Part shown: positions 26,989 through 34,699 of the stretch, piece by piece | Position numbering within the stretch: the first letter of the stretch is position 1 | How the letters are laid out: every line of letters starts with the position of its first letter | From: Kocuria rhizophila DC2201 | Lineage (GTDB): Bacteria > Actinomycetota > Actinomycetes > Actinomycetales > Micrococcaceae | Assembly (NCBI RefSeq): GCF_000010285.1 | Contig: NC_010617.1 | Location: 1,240,001-1,304,000 of the forward strand | Length of the DNA stretch: 64,000 bases | Reading direction: 5' to 3' | Notes under the pieces: model-generated | Databases searched by the model: none | What the model saw: the letters and a program-made list of their open reading frames with translations, nothing else | What the model was told of the DNA's origin: nothing | Made by a program: the position numbers and the translations under genes

Positions 26989-27859
26989 CGTCCCGGACCT
27001 CCTGGGTTGTCGAGGGGATGAGCACCGCAGCCGGACTCCGCACGGGGCCCCGGGCCCCGATGGACGGGAACCCCACGGACGGAGCCCTGACGGGCAGGTT
27101 CCCGACCGACAGGTCCCCGACGGGCGGGGCGGCGCCACCGGGTGCGGCGGTCCGTCCGTCGACCTCCGCCGGAGCACGGAGACCGCTGGTGCCTCCGCGC
27201 CAAGCCCGCCCAGAAGCACTCGGGCCCGGAGCCGCGCCCGCCCGAAGGTACTGCCTCCCGGTGCCGCGTGTCCCGGGTGCCGTGCCTCCCGGTGCCGTCC
27301 GGGCGGTCCGGCACTCGGGTGGCGCGATGGGGTCGTGCCTGGTCCGCTCGCCGAGGTTTTCCAGTTTGCGGCGTTCTTCCAGTTTGCGGAGTGCCTCCGG
27401 CCGGCGGAGTTCCTCCGGTCCGGGGGGTGTTCGATCTGCAGGAGTCCTCCAGTCGGCGGGGGCCGTCCGGAGGTTCCGGTGGGGGTGGTTGACGGGGTGT
27501 TGCGTGACGGGGGCCGCTGCGGTGGCCGCGGGGAGGTCGTAGGCTCGGGGACCGGGTTCACGTGCCTTCCCGCGGTGCGGTTCTGGCACCACAGTACCCG
27601 CCCGACCGGTCACGACGCCGGGAACCGGTGCCGTGACCGTTCCCTTGCGAGGGACTCTGCGGGGTCGTCGGCCGGGAACGCCGCGTGCCACCTGCGGAGC
27701 GGGGGGCACGGGGTGGGCCCGCCCACCGGAGCAACGCACCGGAGTCACATACCGGGGCCATCCACCGGAGACCACCACCTGACACACCGCGGGTGCCCGC
27801 AGCAGCCGGGACCCGCCGAGCCCGCCCCAGCACGGGGCGGAGGACGGAGAGCACAGCGC
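26989..27859. other. Repeat-rich intergenic region between divergent thioesterase and ybaK genes
   Basis: 871 bases without a convincing gene, although long frames are open on both strands because of base composition. It holds decayed short tandem repeats (27015-27130 and the 18-bp array at 27356-27426), a hairpin with arms CGGTCACG (27609-27616) and CGTGACCG (27634-27641), a smaller hairpin at 27641-27657, and several CACCGGAG words upstream of ybaK near 27723-27775. Confidence 0.6.
27356..27426. repeat. 18-bp degenerate tandem repeat, four copies
   Basis: Units begin at 27356, 27373, 27391 and 27409. The first two share TTCCAGTTTGCGG, the last two CCTCCGG; all begin GTT or GTG. Confidence 0.75.
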
Positions 27860-28363
27860 ATGGCGGCGAAGAAGCACAGGTCCTCGGCCACACCGGCCGT
27901 CCACGCCCTGACCGAGGCGGGAGTCCCGTTCGAGGAGCTGCCCTATGAGCACGACCCCGCGGCGCGCTCCTACGGGGACGAGGCCGCCGAGGCCCTCGGG
28001 CTGGACCCGGCCAGCGTGTTCAAGACCCTCGTGGTGTCCCTGGACCACGGAGGCCACGGGGTCTGCGTGGTGCCCGTGGCCGCCCGGGCGGACCTCAAGG
28101 CCGCGGCGGCCGCGCTCGGCGCGAAGAAGGCGCAGCTCGCGGACCCGGCGGACGTGCACCGCCTCACGGGGTACGTGCTCGGCGGGGTCAGCCCCCTGGG
28201 CCAGCGCACCACGCTGCCCACGGTGGTGGATGAGAGCGCGAGTGGCCTGGAGCGGATGTACGTCTCGGGCGGTCGGCGCGGCTTCGACGTCGGGCTCGCC
28301 CCGCAGGACCTCGTGCGGGTCACGGGGGCGGTGCTCGCCCCGGTGGCACGGGCCGCGGGGTAG
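27860..28363 (+). CDS. ybaK: YbaK/EbsC-type Cys-tRNA(Pro) deacylase
   Basis: 167 residues. It hydrolyses mischarged Cys-tRNA(Pro) in trans. The YbaK fold is clear: YEHDPAARSYGDEAAEALGL, with the lysine in VFKTLVV, and GYVLGGVSPLGQR near the end; the first is 20 residues. No SD is strong (GGACGGAGA about 13 bases upstream). The next gene (efeU) begins 145 bases later behind its own promoter. Confidence 0.92.
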   Translation: MAAKKHRSSATPAVHALTEAGVPFEELPYEHDPAARSYGDEAAEALGLDPASVFKTLVVSLDHGGHGVCVVPVAARADLKAAAAALGAKKAQLADPADVHRLTGYVLGGVSPLGQRTTLPTVVDESASGLERMYVSGGRRGFDVGLAPQDLVRVTGAVLAPVARAAG

Positions 28364-28469
28364 CCGGGCGGCCCAGCGGACGGAACGGCCCCGGCGCGTC
28401 ACACGACCGCGCACTCGCGCCGGGGCCCGGGCGCCCCGGCCGCCGCGTGCTACCGTGTCACCATTGATG

Positions 28470-28488
28470 TTAGGCGTGCCTAACCTTA
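28470..28488 (+). promoter_or_regulatory. DtxR/IdeR-type iron box upstream of efeU
   Basis: TTAGGCGTGCCTAACCTTA matches the 19-bp DtxR consensus at about 14 positions, including TTAGG and CTAACCT. It sits 20 bases before the efeU ATG and downstream of TACCGT (28451-28456), a likely -10, so a bound iron-loaded repressor would block transcription. Confidence 0.82.
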
Positions 28489-28508
28489 GGGGAATACGAG
28501 ACGGGGCC

Positions 28509-29390
28509 ATGTTCCAAACCTTCCTGATCGGCCTGCGCGAAGGGCTCGAAGCGGCCCTGATCGTGGCCATCCTCATCAGCTATCTCCACCGGGTGGGCCG
28601 CCCGGCCGCCCTGCGACCCCTGTGGCTCGGGGTCGCGGCCGCGGTCGCGGTGTCCCTCGCGTTCGGAGCGGTCCTCACCTTCGGCCCCTCCACTCTCACG
28701 TTCGAGGCCCAGGAGCTGATCGGGGGCTCCCTGTCCATCCTGGCGGTGGGCTTCGTGACCTGGATGATCTTCTGGATGGCGGCCGCCTCCCGGAACATGA
28801 AGCACGAGCTCGAGTCCCGCGCCGCCGTGGCGGTCGAGGGCTCCGCTGTGGGCATCGCGGTTCTGGGTGCGCTCGCGGTGGGCCGCGAGGGCCTGGAGAC
28901 CGCACTGTTCCTGTGGGCTGCCACGCGCGCCACCGGCGGGGCGGGCGGGATGCTCGGACCCACCCTGGCCGCGGTGCTCGGCATCCTCGTGGCCGTGCTC
29001 ATCGCGTGGGCCATCACCCGCGGGCTCCTCCGGCTCAACCTCTCCACCTTCTTCCGCTGGACGGGCGGGTTCCTGGTGGTCATCGCCGCCGGGGTGCTCG
29101 CCTACGGCTTCCACGACCTGCAGGAGGCCGGGGTGCTGCCCGGACTGCACTCCCTGGCCTTCGACGTCTCCGCGGCGATCCCTCCCACGAGCTGGTACGG
29201 GGTGCTGCTCAAGGGCGTCTTCAACTTCTCACCGGCCACCACGTGGCTCGAGTTCGGCGTGTGGTGGGCCTACGTGCTGGTGGTCATGCCGCTGTTCGTG
29301 GTGCGCTCGCGCGGTGGCCGCACCCGCCCCGCGACCAGGGTGGCCGTGGCCCGGGACACCACCGCCACGGCCACCGCACCCTCCGCCTGA
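28509..29390 (+). CDS. efeU: Iron permease EfeU (FTR1 family)
   Basis: 293 residues, seven predicted helices. It is the membrane permease of the EfeUOB iron uptake system. Both iron-binding REGLE motifs are intact: LREGLEAAL at about residue 8 and GREGLETALF near 124. ATG 28509 lies behind a DtxR-type box. An in-frame open stretch upstream overlaps ybaK and is not part of the gene. efeO follows after 188 bases. Confidence 0.95.
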   Translation: MFQTFLIGLREGLEAALIVAILISYLHRVGRPAALRPLWLGVAAAVAVSLAFGAVLTFGPSTLTFEAQELIGGSLSILAVGFVTWMIFWMAAASRNMKHELESRAAVAVEGSAVGIAVLGALAVGREGLETALFLWAATRATGGAGGMLGPTLAAVLGILVAVLIAWAITRGLLRLNLSTFFRWTGGFLVVIAAGVLAYGFHDLQEAGVLPGLHSLAFDVSAAIPPTSWYGVLLKGVFNFSPATTWLEFGVWWAYVLVVMPLFVVRSRGGRTRPATRVAVARDTTATATAPSA

Positions 29391-29578
29391 GCCTCCGCCG
29401 GCCGGCCCCGCGCCGTCCGGCGGTGACCTGCGGGCGGCGACCGTGCGGCGTCGTCGTCCCCGCGGCCGCCACCCGAGCCGCAGAAGCACGGAACCACAGC
29501 AGCACGGAACCACCCACCGCAGCCCCATCCATCTCAGACCCACCCCGCCGTCGCCGACGGCCGAGACCGAGGACCACC

Positions 29579-30745
29579 ATGCCCCGTACCGCCGTGACCC
29601 TTCCCGCCCTGGTGACCGCCACCGGGCTGCTCCTCAGCCTCTCCGCGTGCCAGCCCAACGACCCGTCGGGCGGCGCGGGCGACGGCGCGATCTCCGTGAC
29701 GAGCACCGACGACGAGTGCAAGGTCTCCGCCACCGAGGCGCCCTCGGGCACCCTGCGCTTCGACGTCAAGAACGAGGGCAGCAAGGTCACCGAGTTCTAC
29801 CTGCTGGGCAAGGACGGGCTGCGCATCGTGGGGGAGGTGGAGAACATCGCCCCCGGGCTGAACCGCACGCTCACCGTCTCCGCACCCCAGGGGACGTACT
29901 CCACCGCGTGCAAACCCGGGATGGTGGGGGACGGGATCCGCCACGAGTTCACCGTGACCGCCGGCGACGGCGCGTCCGCGGCGGACGCCGAGGACGGCCA
30001 GCTCAAGGAGCAGGCCACCACCCAGTACGCCTCCTACGTCAAGGACCAGAGCGAGCAGCTGCTCTCCGGCACCGAGGAGTTCGCGCGGGCCTACCGGGCC
30101 GGCGACGACGCCCGCGCCCGCGAGCTCTACGCGCCCGTGCGCATGCACTGGGAGCGCATCGAGCCCGTGGCCGAGTCCTTCGGGGACCTCGACCCCAAGC
30201 TCGACCTGCGCGAGGCGGACCTCGAGGACGGCCAGACGTGGACCGGGTGGCACCGCATCGAGAAGGACCTCTGGCCTCCCCGGACCGGCTACACCGCCCT
30301 GCCCCAGAAGGACCGGGACGCACTCGGCGAGCAGCTCGTGAGCGACACGAGGACCCTCCACGAACGCACCCGCGGCATCACCTTCACCGCGGACCAGCTC
30401 TCCAACGGCGCCAAGGAGCTGCTGGACGAGGTGGCCACCGGCAAGGTCACCGGCGAGGAGGAGGCGTGGTCCCACACGGACCTGTGGGACTTCCAGGGCA
30501 ACGTGGACGGCGCACGCATCGCCTGGGAGGACCTCTCGCCGCTGCTCCAGAAGCGGGACCCCGAGCTGGACAGCACCCTGAAGACCCGCTTCGCCGAGCT
30601 GCAGAAGCTGCTCGACCAGCACAGGCGCGGGGACGGCTTCGTGACCTACGACCAGCTCACCAAGGCCCAGGTCAAGGAGCTCTCCGACGCCGTCAATGCC
30701 CTGTCCGAACCGCTGTCCACCGTGACCGACAAGGTGGTCGAGTAG
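29579..30745 (+). CDS. efeO: Iron uptake lipoprotein EfeO
   Basis: 388 residues. Signal peptide with lipobox LSLSAC, so membrane-anchored outside. A cupredoxin-like domain (about 38-130) precedes an imelysin/M75 domain (about 145-388) with HWERIEPVAESFGDLD and the metal-site GWHRIEKDLW (HxxE near 224). EfeO is thought to capture iron for EfeU. efeB starts three bases after its stop. Confidence 0.94.
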   Translation: MPRTAVTLPALVTATGLLLSLSACQPNDPSGGAGDGAISVTSTDDECKVSATEAPSGTLRFDVKNEGSKVTEFYLLGKDGLRIVGEVENIAPGLNRTLTVSAPQGTYSTACKPGMVGDGIRHEFTVTAGDGASAADAEDGQLKEQATTQYASYVKDQSEQLLSGTEEFARAYRAGDDARARELYAPVRMHWERIEPVAESFGDLDPKLDLREADLEDGQTWTGWHRIEKDLWPPRTGYTALPQKDRDALGEQLVSDTRTLHERTRGITFTADQLSNGAKELLDEVATGKVTGEEEAWSHTDLWDFQGNVDGARIAWEDLSPLLQKRDPELDSTLKTRFAELQKLLDQHRRGDGFVTYDQLTKAQVKELSDAVNALSEPLSTVTDKVVE

Positions 30746-30748
30746 ACC

Positions 30749-32044
30749 GTGGCCACCCCGCACCAGGACGTCCCCGCGCGGCGGGCCGTGTCCCGCCGCG
30801 CCCTGTTCGGCACTGGAGCCGGTGCGCTCGCGGTGGGTGCCGGGCTGGGACTCGCCGGCCCACCGGCGGTCGCCGCCGTCGGGGACGCCCTCGGCACCCG
30901 GGCCCCCGACGACGTCGTGGCCTTCCACGGCGCGCACCAGGCCGGGATCGTGACCCCCGCCCAGGACCGGCTGTGCTTCGCCTCCCTGAACGTGCTCACG
31001 AAGGACCGCGCGGAGCTCGTGGCGCTGCTGCGCAAATGGACCGCGGCGTGCCGGAGGATCACCCAGGGCCTGGACGTCACCGAGAACGGCTTCGACGGCG
31101 GCTCCGACCACGCCCCGCCCCAGGACACGGGGGAGGCCCACGACCTCTCCGCGGCCCACCTCACCGTGACCGTGGGTTTCGGGCGCTCGCTGTTCCGGGA
31201 CGGCTCCGGCAAGGACCGCTTCGGGCTGGCCGAGCACCTGCCGGAGGCCCTGATCGAGCTGCCCCACTTCCCGGGGGACCGCCTCGAGGAGCACCGCACG
31301 GGCGGGGACCTGTGCATCCAGGCGTGCGCGGACGACCCCCAGGTGGCCGTGCACGCGGTGCACAACCTGATCCGCATGGGCTTCGGGATCGTGTCCACCC
31401 GGTGGATGCAACTGGGCTTCGGGCGCACCTCCTCGACCTCCACGGAGCAGGCCACCCCGCGCAACCTCTTCGGGTTCAAGGACGGCACGGCCAACCTCAA
31501 GGCCGAGGACCCCGACCAGATCGACCAGCACGTGTGGGTGCGGGACGGCTCCTGGCTGGACGGCGGCACGTACCTGGTGGCCCGCCGCATCCGGATGATC
31601 CTGGAGACCTGGGACCGGGAGTCCCTCATGGGCCAGGAGAAGATCATCGGACGCACCAAGGGCACCGGTGCCCCGCTGTCCGGCGGGGAGGAGTTCACCC
31701 CCGTGGACCTCTCCATGGCGGGATCCGGCCACCAGCCCATCATCCCCGTGGACTCCCACGTGCGCCTCGCGCACCCGGACAGCAACGGCGGGGTGCAGAT
31801 GCTGCGCCGCGGCTACAACTACGCCGACGGCACCGACTCGGTGGGCAACATGGACGTGGGGCTGTTCTTCATCGCCATGGTCAAGGACCCCGCCACGGGC
31901 TACGTGCCCATGCAGAACAGACTCGCGCGCCAGGACGCCCTGAGCGAGTACCTGCGCCACACCGGCTCCGGGCTCTTCGCCGTCCCGGCGGGGCTCTCGG
32001 AGGACCCGGAGGACCACTTCGGGCGTGCCATCTTCGAGGCGTAG
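30749..32044 (+). CDS. efeB: Deferrochelatase/Dyp-type peroxidase EfeB
   Basis: 431 residues. A twin-arginine signal (SRRALFGTGAG then a hydrophobic stretch ending AVAA) sends the folded haem protein out by Tat. The Dyp signature GFKDGTANL lies near 241 and the haem-ligand His in PVDSHVRLAHP near 337. It oxidises ferrous iron or removes iron from haem at the cell surface. GTG 30749 is three bases after the efeO stop. Confidence 0.95.
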   Translation: MATPHQDVPARRAVSRRALFGTGAGALAVGAGLGLAGPPAVAAVGDALGTRAPDDVVAFHGAHQAGIVTPAQDRLCFASLNVLTKDRAELVALLRKWTAACRRITQGLDVTENGFDGGSDHAPPQDTGEAHDLSAAHLTVTVGFGRSLFRDGSGKDRFGLAEHLPEALIELPHFPGDRLEEHRTGGDLCIQACADDPQVAVHAVHNLIRMGFGIVSTRWMQLGFGRTSSTSTEQATPRNLFGFKDGTANLKAEDPDQIDQHVWVRDGSWLDGGTYLVARRIRMILETWDRESLMGQEKIIGRTKGTGAPLSGGEEFTPVDLSMAGSGHQPIIPVDSHVRLAHPDSNGGVQMLRRGYNYADGTDSVGNMDVGLFFIAMVKDPATGYVPMQNRLARQDALSEYLRHTGSGLFAVPAGLSEDPEDHFGRAIFEA

Positions 32045-32279
32045 CCGCCCGCAGGGCCGGGGACGCGCGGCCGCTCGGCACGGCAAAGGGCGTGGAGCCG
32101 CAGGGCGGTGGCGCAGCATGTGGTGCTGCAGCCGGGGCCCGTGGGAGCGTGCGGCTCGCCGGGAGCGGACGACCGGTGCGGTGGGCTCGTCAGGTCCGCG
32201 GGCGGCGTCGTCCCCCGGCACGACCCGCTGACGTGAGGCGCGACACATCCCAGTCCCGGCAGGGCCGAAGGGTGGGCCC

Positions 32280-33613
32280 GTGAACCAGGACACAGCACGG
32301 ACATCGGCGTGCCCCGGCGCGGGCAGGGCACTCTTCGCGGCCATCGTGGGAACCGTGATCGAGTGGTACGACTACGCGCTCTACGGCACCGCCGCGGGGC
32401 TCGTGATCGGGCCGCTCTTCTTCGCGGGATCGTCCGCAGGCGCCTCCCTGGCCGCGTTCGCGACCTTCGCCGTGGGATTCGTGGCGCGTCCTCTCGGAGG
32501 CGTCCTGGTGGGGCACGTGGGGGACCGCCACGGGCGCCGCCCCGCGATGCTGCTCACGGTGGTCCTCATGGGCGTGGCCACCGTGGGCATCGGCCTGCTG
32601 CCCATCCACCTGGCCATCGGCGCGGCCGCCCCCGTGCTGCTCGTGCTGCTGCGGCTGCTGCAGGGCATGGGCGCGGGCGCCGAGCTCGCCGGGGCCATGA
32701 CCCTCGTGGCCGAGTTCGCCCCGCCCCGGCGCCGCGGCCTCTACACCTCCCTGGTGCTCTCCGCACCGCCCGCCGGCATCGTGCTGGCGTCCGTCGCGTT
32801 CCTCTGGGCGGCGTCCCAGGGCGACGACGCCCTGCTCGCCTGGGCGTGGCGCGTCCCGTTCCTGGCCTCGGCCGTGCTCTTCGCGCTCGCGGTGTTCATC
32901 CGCGCCAAGCTCGAGGAGAGTCCCGAGTACGAGGCGGCCCTGGCCCGTGCGCGGCAGCAGGGGCAGGGGCGCAAGGTGCCGCTGCTGCAGCTGCTGCGCC
33001 ACCACACCAGGGCCGTGCTCGCGGGGTTCTTCGCGCTGACCGGTCCAACGCCCTGAACTACATCCTGGCCGTGTTCTCGCTCTCCTTCATGACCTCCCCG
33101 GCCGTGGGCATGCCGCGCGGCTCGGCGCTGCTGGCGGTGAGCATCGGCTCCGTGTGCGGTGTGCTGACCACTCCCCTGGGGGGACTTGCCGCCGACCGGT
33201 TCGGGGCGCGACCCGTGCTGGCCGTGGGATCCCTGCTCGGCGCACTGGGAGCCTTCCCGCTGTTCCGCGCGCTGGCGTCCGGGGACACGGTGCTCGCGAT
33301 CGTGGCCATCGGCGTGGGGCACGGACTCGCGATCGTGGCCATCGGCGTGGGGCACGGACTCGTGGTCGCGTGCACCTCCGGGGCGCAGGGCGCGTTCCTG
33401 GCCGGTCTGTTCCCCATGGCGGAGCGCTTCAGCGGCATCGCCCTGGCGCGCGAGACCAACGGGGCGGTCGTGGCTGGGCTCAGTCCACTCGTCGCTGCGG
33501 CCCTGATCACCGCGGCCGGCGGGGCCACGTGGGGCGCGGCCACCTTCCTCGCGGCGTGCTGCCTCAGCTCCGTGCTCGCCGTGGCCCTGATGCGCTCGGA
33601 GCACCACGCGTAG
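32280..33613 (+). pseudogene. Metabolite:H+ symporter (MHS family) gene with frameshift and internal duplication
   Basis: The first frame (GTG 32280 to 33056) encodes a normal MHS start, GTVIEWYDYALYGTAAG, with about six helices and the GDRHGRRP loop. Near 33043 one base is missing in ACCGGTCCAACGCC, and the rest (NALNYILAVFSLSF to LMRSEHHA, ending 33613) continues in another frame. A 33-bp exact tandem duplication at 33293-33358 adds eleven residues to a helix. The two parts together would make about 444 residues, the family length. Either a true pseudogene or, less likely, a sequencing error plus an in-frame duplication. Confidence 0.85.
33293..33358 (+). repeat. Exact 33-bp tandem duplication
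   Basis: Units 33293-33325 and 33326-33358 are identical and encode IVAIGVGHGLA-type residues twice inside the broken transporter. Confidence 0.95.
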
Positions 33614-34167
33614 GACGTGACTGCCACATCCCCGACCGGATCCGGGCAGGGGTGGGCGCATGCCGCGGACGTCGCCGGATGCCGTGTGGTCCCCGCACAT
33701 GCCGCTCTGCACGGTGGAACCCCTGAGCGTCGAGGGGCGGCCCGCCGGCTCCGGATCCCCCTCGAGCGGCACGAAGGACGCGTCCTCGACCTGACGACCC
33801 TCGACGCCCACGAGAACTGCCGCGGCTCGGCGCCCGCGGCCACGTCATCGACGCGCGCATCATCGGTGAGGCGGCTCGTAGCGGTCGGTACGAGCCGCCG
33901 CCCCTCACGCAGCTGTGGCACTTGGCCGCCCGGTGGGGTCGCCCCCGCTCCTGAGCACGTCCACGTCGGTCGCACCGAGGCGTGCCGGTGCTGGGGACGT
34001 GTCCGCCCCGTGGTGTCCGACCGCGCCCCGCTGAGGACCTGCCCTCCGTGTGACGTCCGACCGTGGCTCCGAGCGCGTGTCGACGATGGCACGGCCGGGG
34101 GAGTGGGGGGCATGCCCTGGGCGCGGTCGCTTATGCGTGTCGGACGGCCTTGGCACCGTCTCAGGAG
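33614..34167. other. Probable gene-decay region before the SOS cassette
   Basis: 554 bases without an intact gene. Short protein-like runs occur in different frames: LRIPLERHEGRVLDLTTLDAH near 33746-33810 (21 residues; core IPLERHEGRVLDL) and HVIDARIIGEAARSGRYE near 33840-33900 ending in LAARWGRPRS and a stop at 33955. They look like one frameshifted gene, which I do not recognise. Confidence 0.4.
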
Positions 34168-34183
34168 TCGAATAAAGGTTCGA
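34168..34183 (+). promoter_or_regulatory. LexA (SOS) box upstream of the DUF6504 gene
   Basis: TCGAAT-AAAG-GTTCGA, one mismatch to the actinobacterial SOS consensus TCGAAC-N4-GTTCGA. A TTGGCA (34150-34155) upstream may be the -35. Confidence 0.85.
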
Positions 34184-34206
34184 ACACCTGGGGAGGACGG
34201 CGCATC

Positions 34207-34614
34207 ATGACGGTGCTGGACATGCGGCAGATCGAGAGCTTCGAGGACCCGTGGGACACGGTTCCCGTGATCGGGGCCGCCCTCGACCCCGAGGCGGCCG
34301 GGGCCGCGGGGGAGTGGGGGGCAGAACCTGCCCCGGAGGATGTGTCGGTGCGCTGCGACGCCGTGGGGAACCCGTGCGAACTGGTCTACCACGGCCGGGA
34401 GCAGCGCGTGCTGGAACCGGTGATCCACTGGTTCGAACGCCGGAAATGGTGGGATGTGGAGGCCCGCGTGCCCCGCGAGAGCCGCACCAGCGCGGTGGAC
34501 CGGGAGCGCTGGCGGGTCCAGGCCGTCCAGGCGGGCGCGGCGGTGGCCCGCACCTTCGAGCTCACACGCAACCAGGCCACCGAGCAGTGGCAGCTGCTGC
34601 GTGTCAGTGTGTGA
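34207..34614 (+). CDS. DUF6504-family protein of the SOS mutagenesis cassette
   Basis: 135 residues, unknown biochemical role. The conserved core is LVYHGREQRVLEPVIHWFER, then WWDVEA and WRVQAV, a pattern of small proteins encoded beside imuB and dnaE2 in actinobacteria. The ATG follows GGGAGG with ten bases between. A LexA box lies 24 bases upstream, so it should be induced by DNA damage together with dnaE2. No imuA or imuB is next to it. Confidence 0.75.
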   Translation: MTVLDMRQIESFEDPWDTVPVIGAALDPEAAGAAGEWGAEPAPEDVSVRCDAVGNPCELVYHGREQRVLEPVIHWFERRKWWDVEARVPRESRTSAVDRERWRVQAVQAGAAVARTFELTRNQATEQWQLLRVSV

Positions 34615-34664
34615 TCCCGTGGCCGTGGAGCCCACCGGGGCGCCGTTGGAGGTGCCCACCTCGG

Positions 34665-34693
34665 TTGACAGATGTTCGAACACAGTTTCGAAT
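34665..34693 (+). promoter_or_regulatory. SOS promoter of dnaE2 with embedded LexA box
   Basis: TTGACA (34665-34670), 17 bases, TCGAAT (34688-34693). The LexA box TCGAAC-ACAG-TTTCGA (34676-34691, one mismatch) fills the spacer and overlaps the -10. The expected transcription start coincides with the ATG at 34700. Confidence 0.88.
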
Positions 34694-34699
34694 AGGGGC

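Noticed and set aside
25457-28576. The PPTase frame extended to 1039 residues upstream
   Set aside because: The extension runs antisense through ybaK and through repeats; GTG 26233 with GTGA coupling gives normal family length.
29534-32344. A 936-residue minus-strand frame across efeO and efeB
   Set aside because: Shadow frame; EfeO and EfeB motifs on the plus strand are decisive.
33617-34210. A 197-residue plus-strand frame before the DUF6504 gene
   Set aside because: No SD and no uniform coding character; the protein-like runs in this stretch shift frame, which fits decay better than an intact gene.
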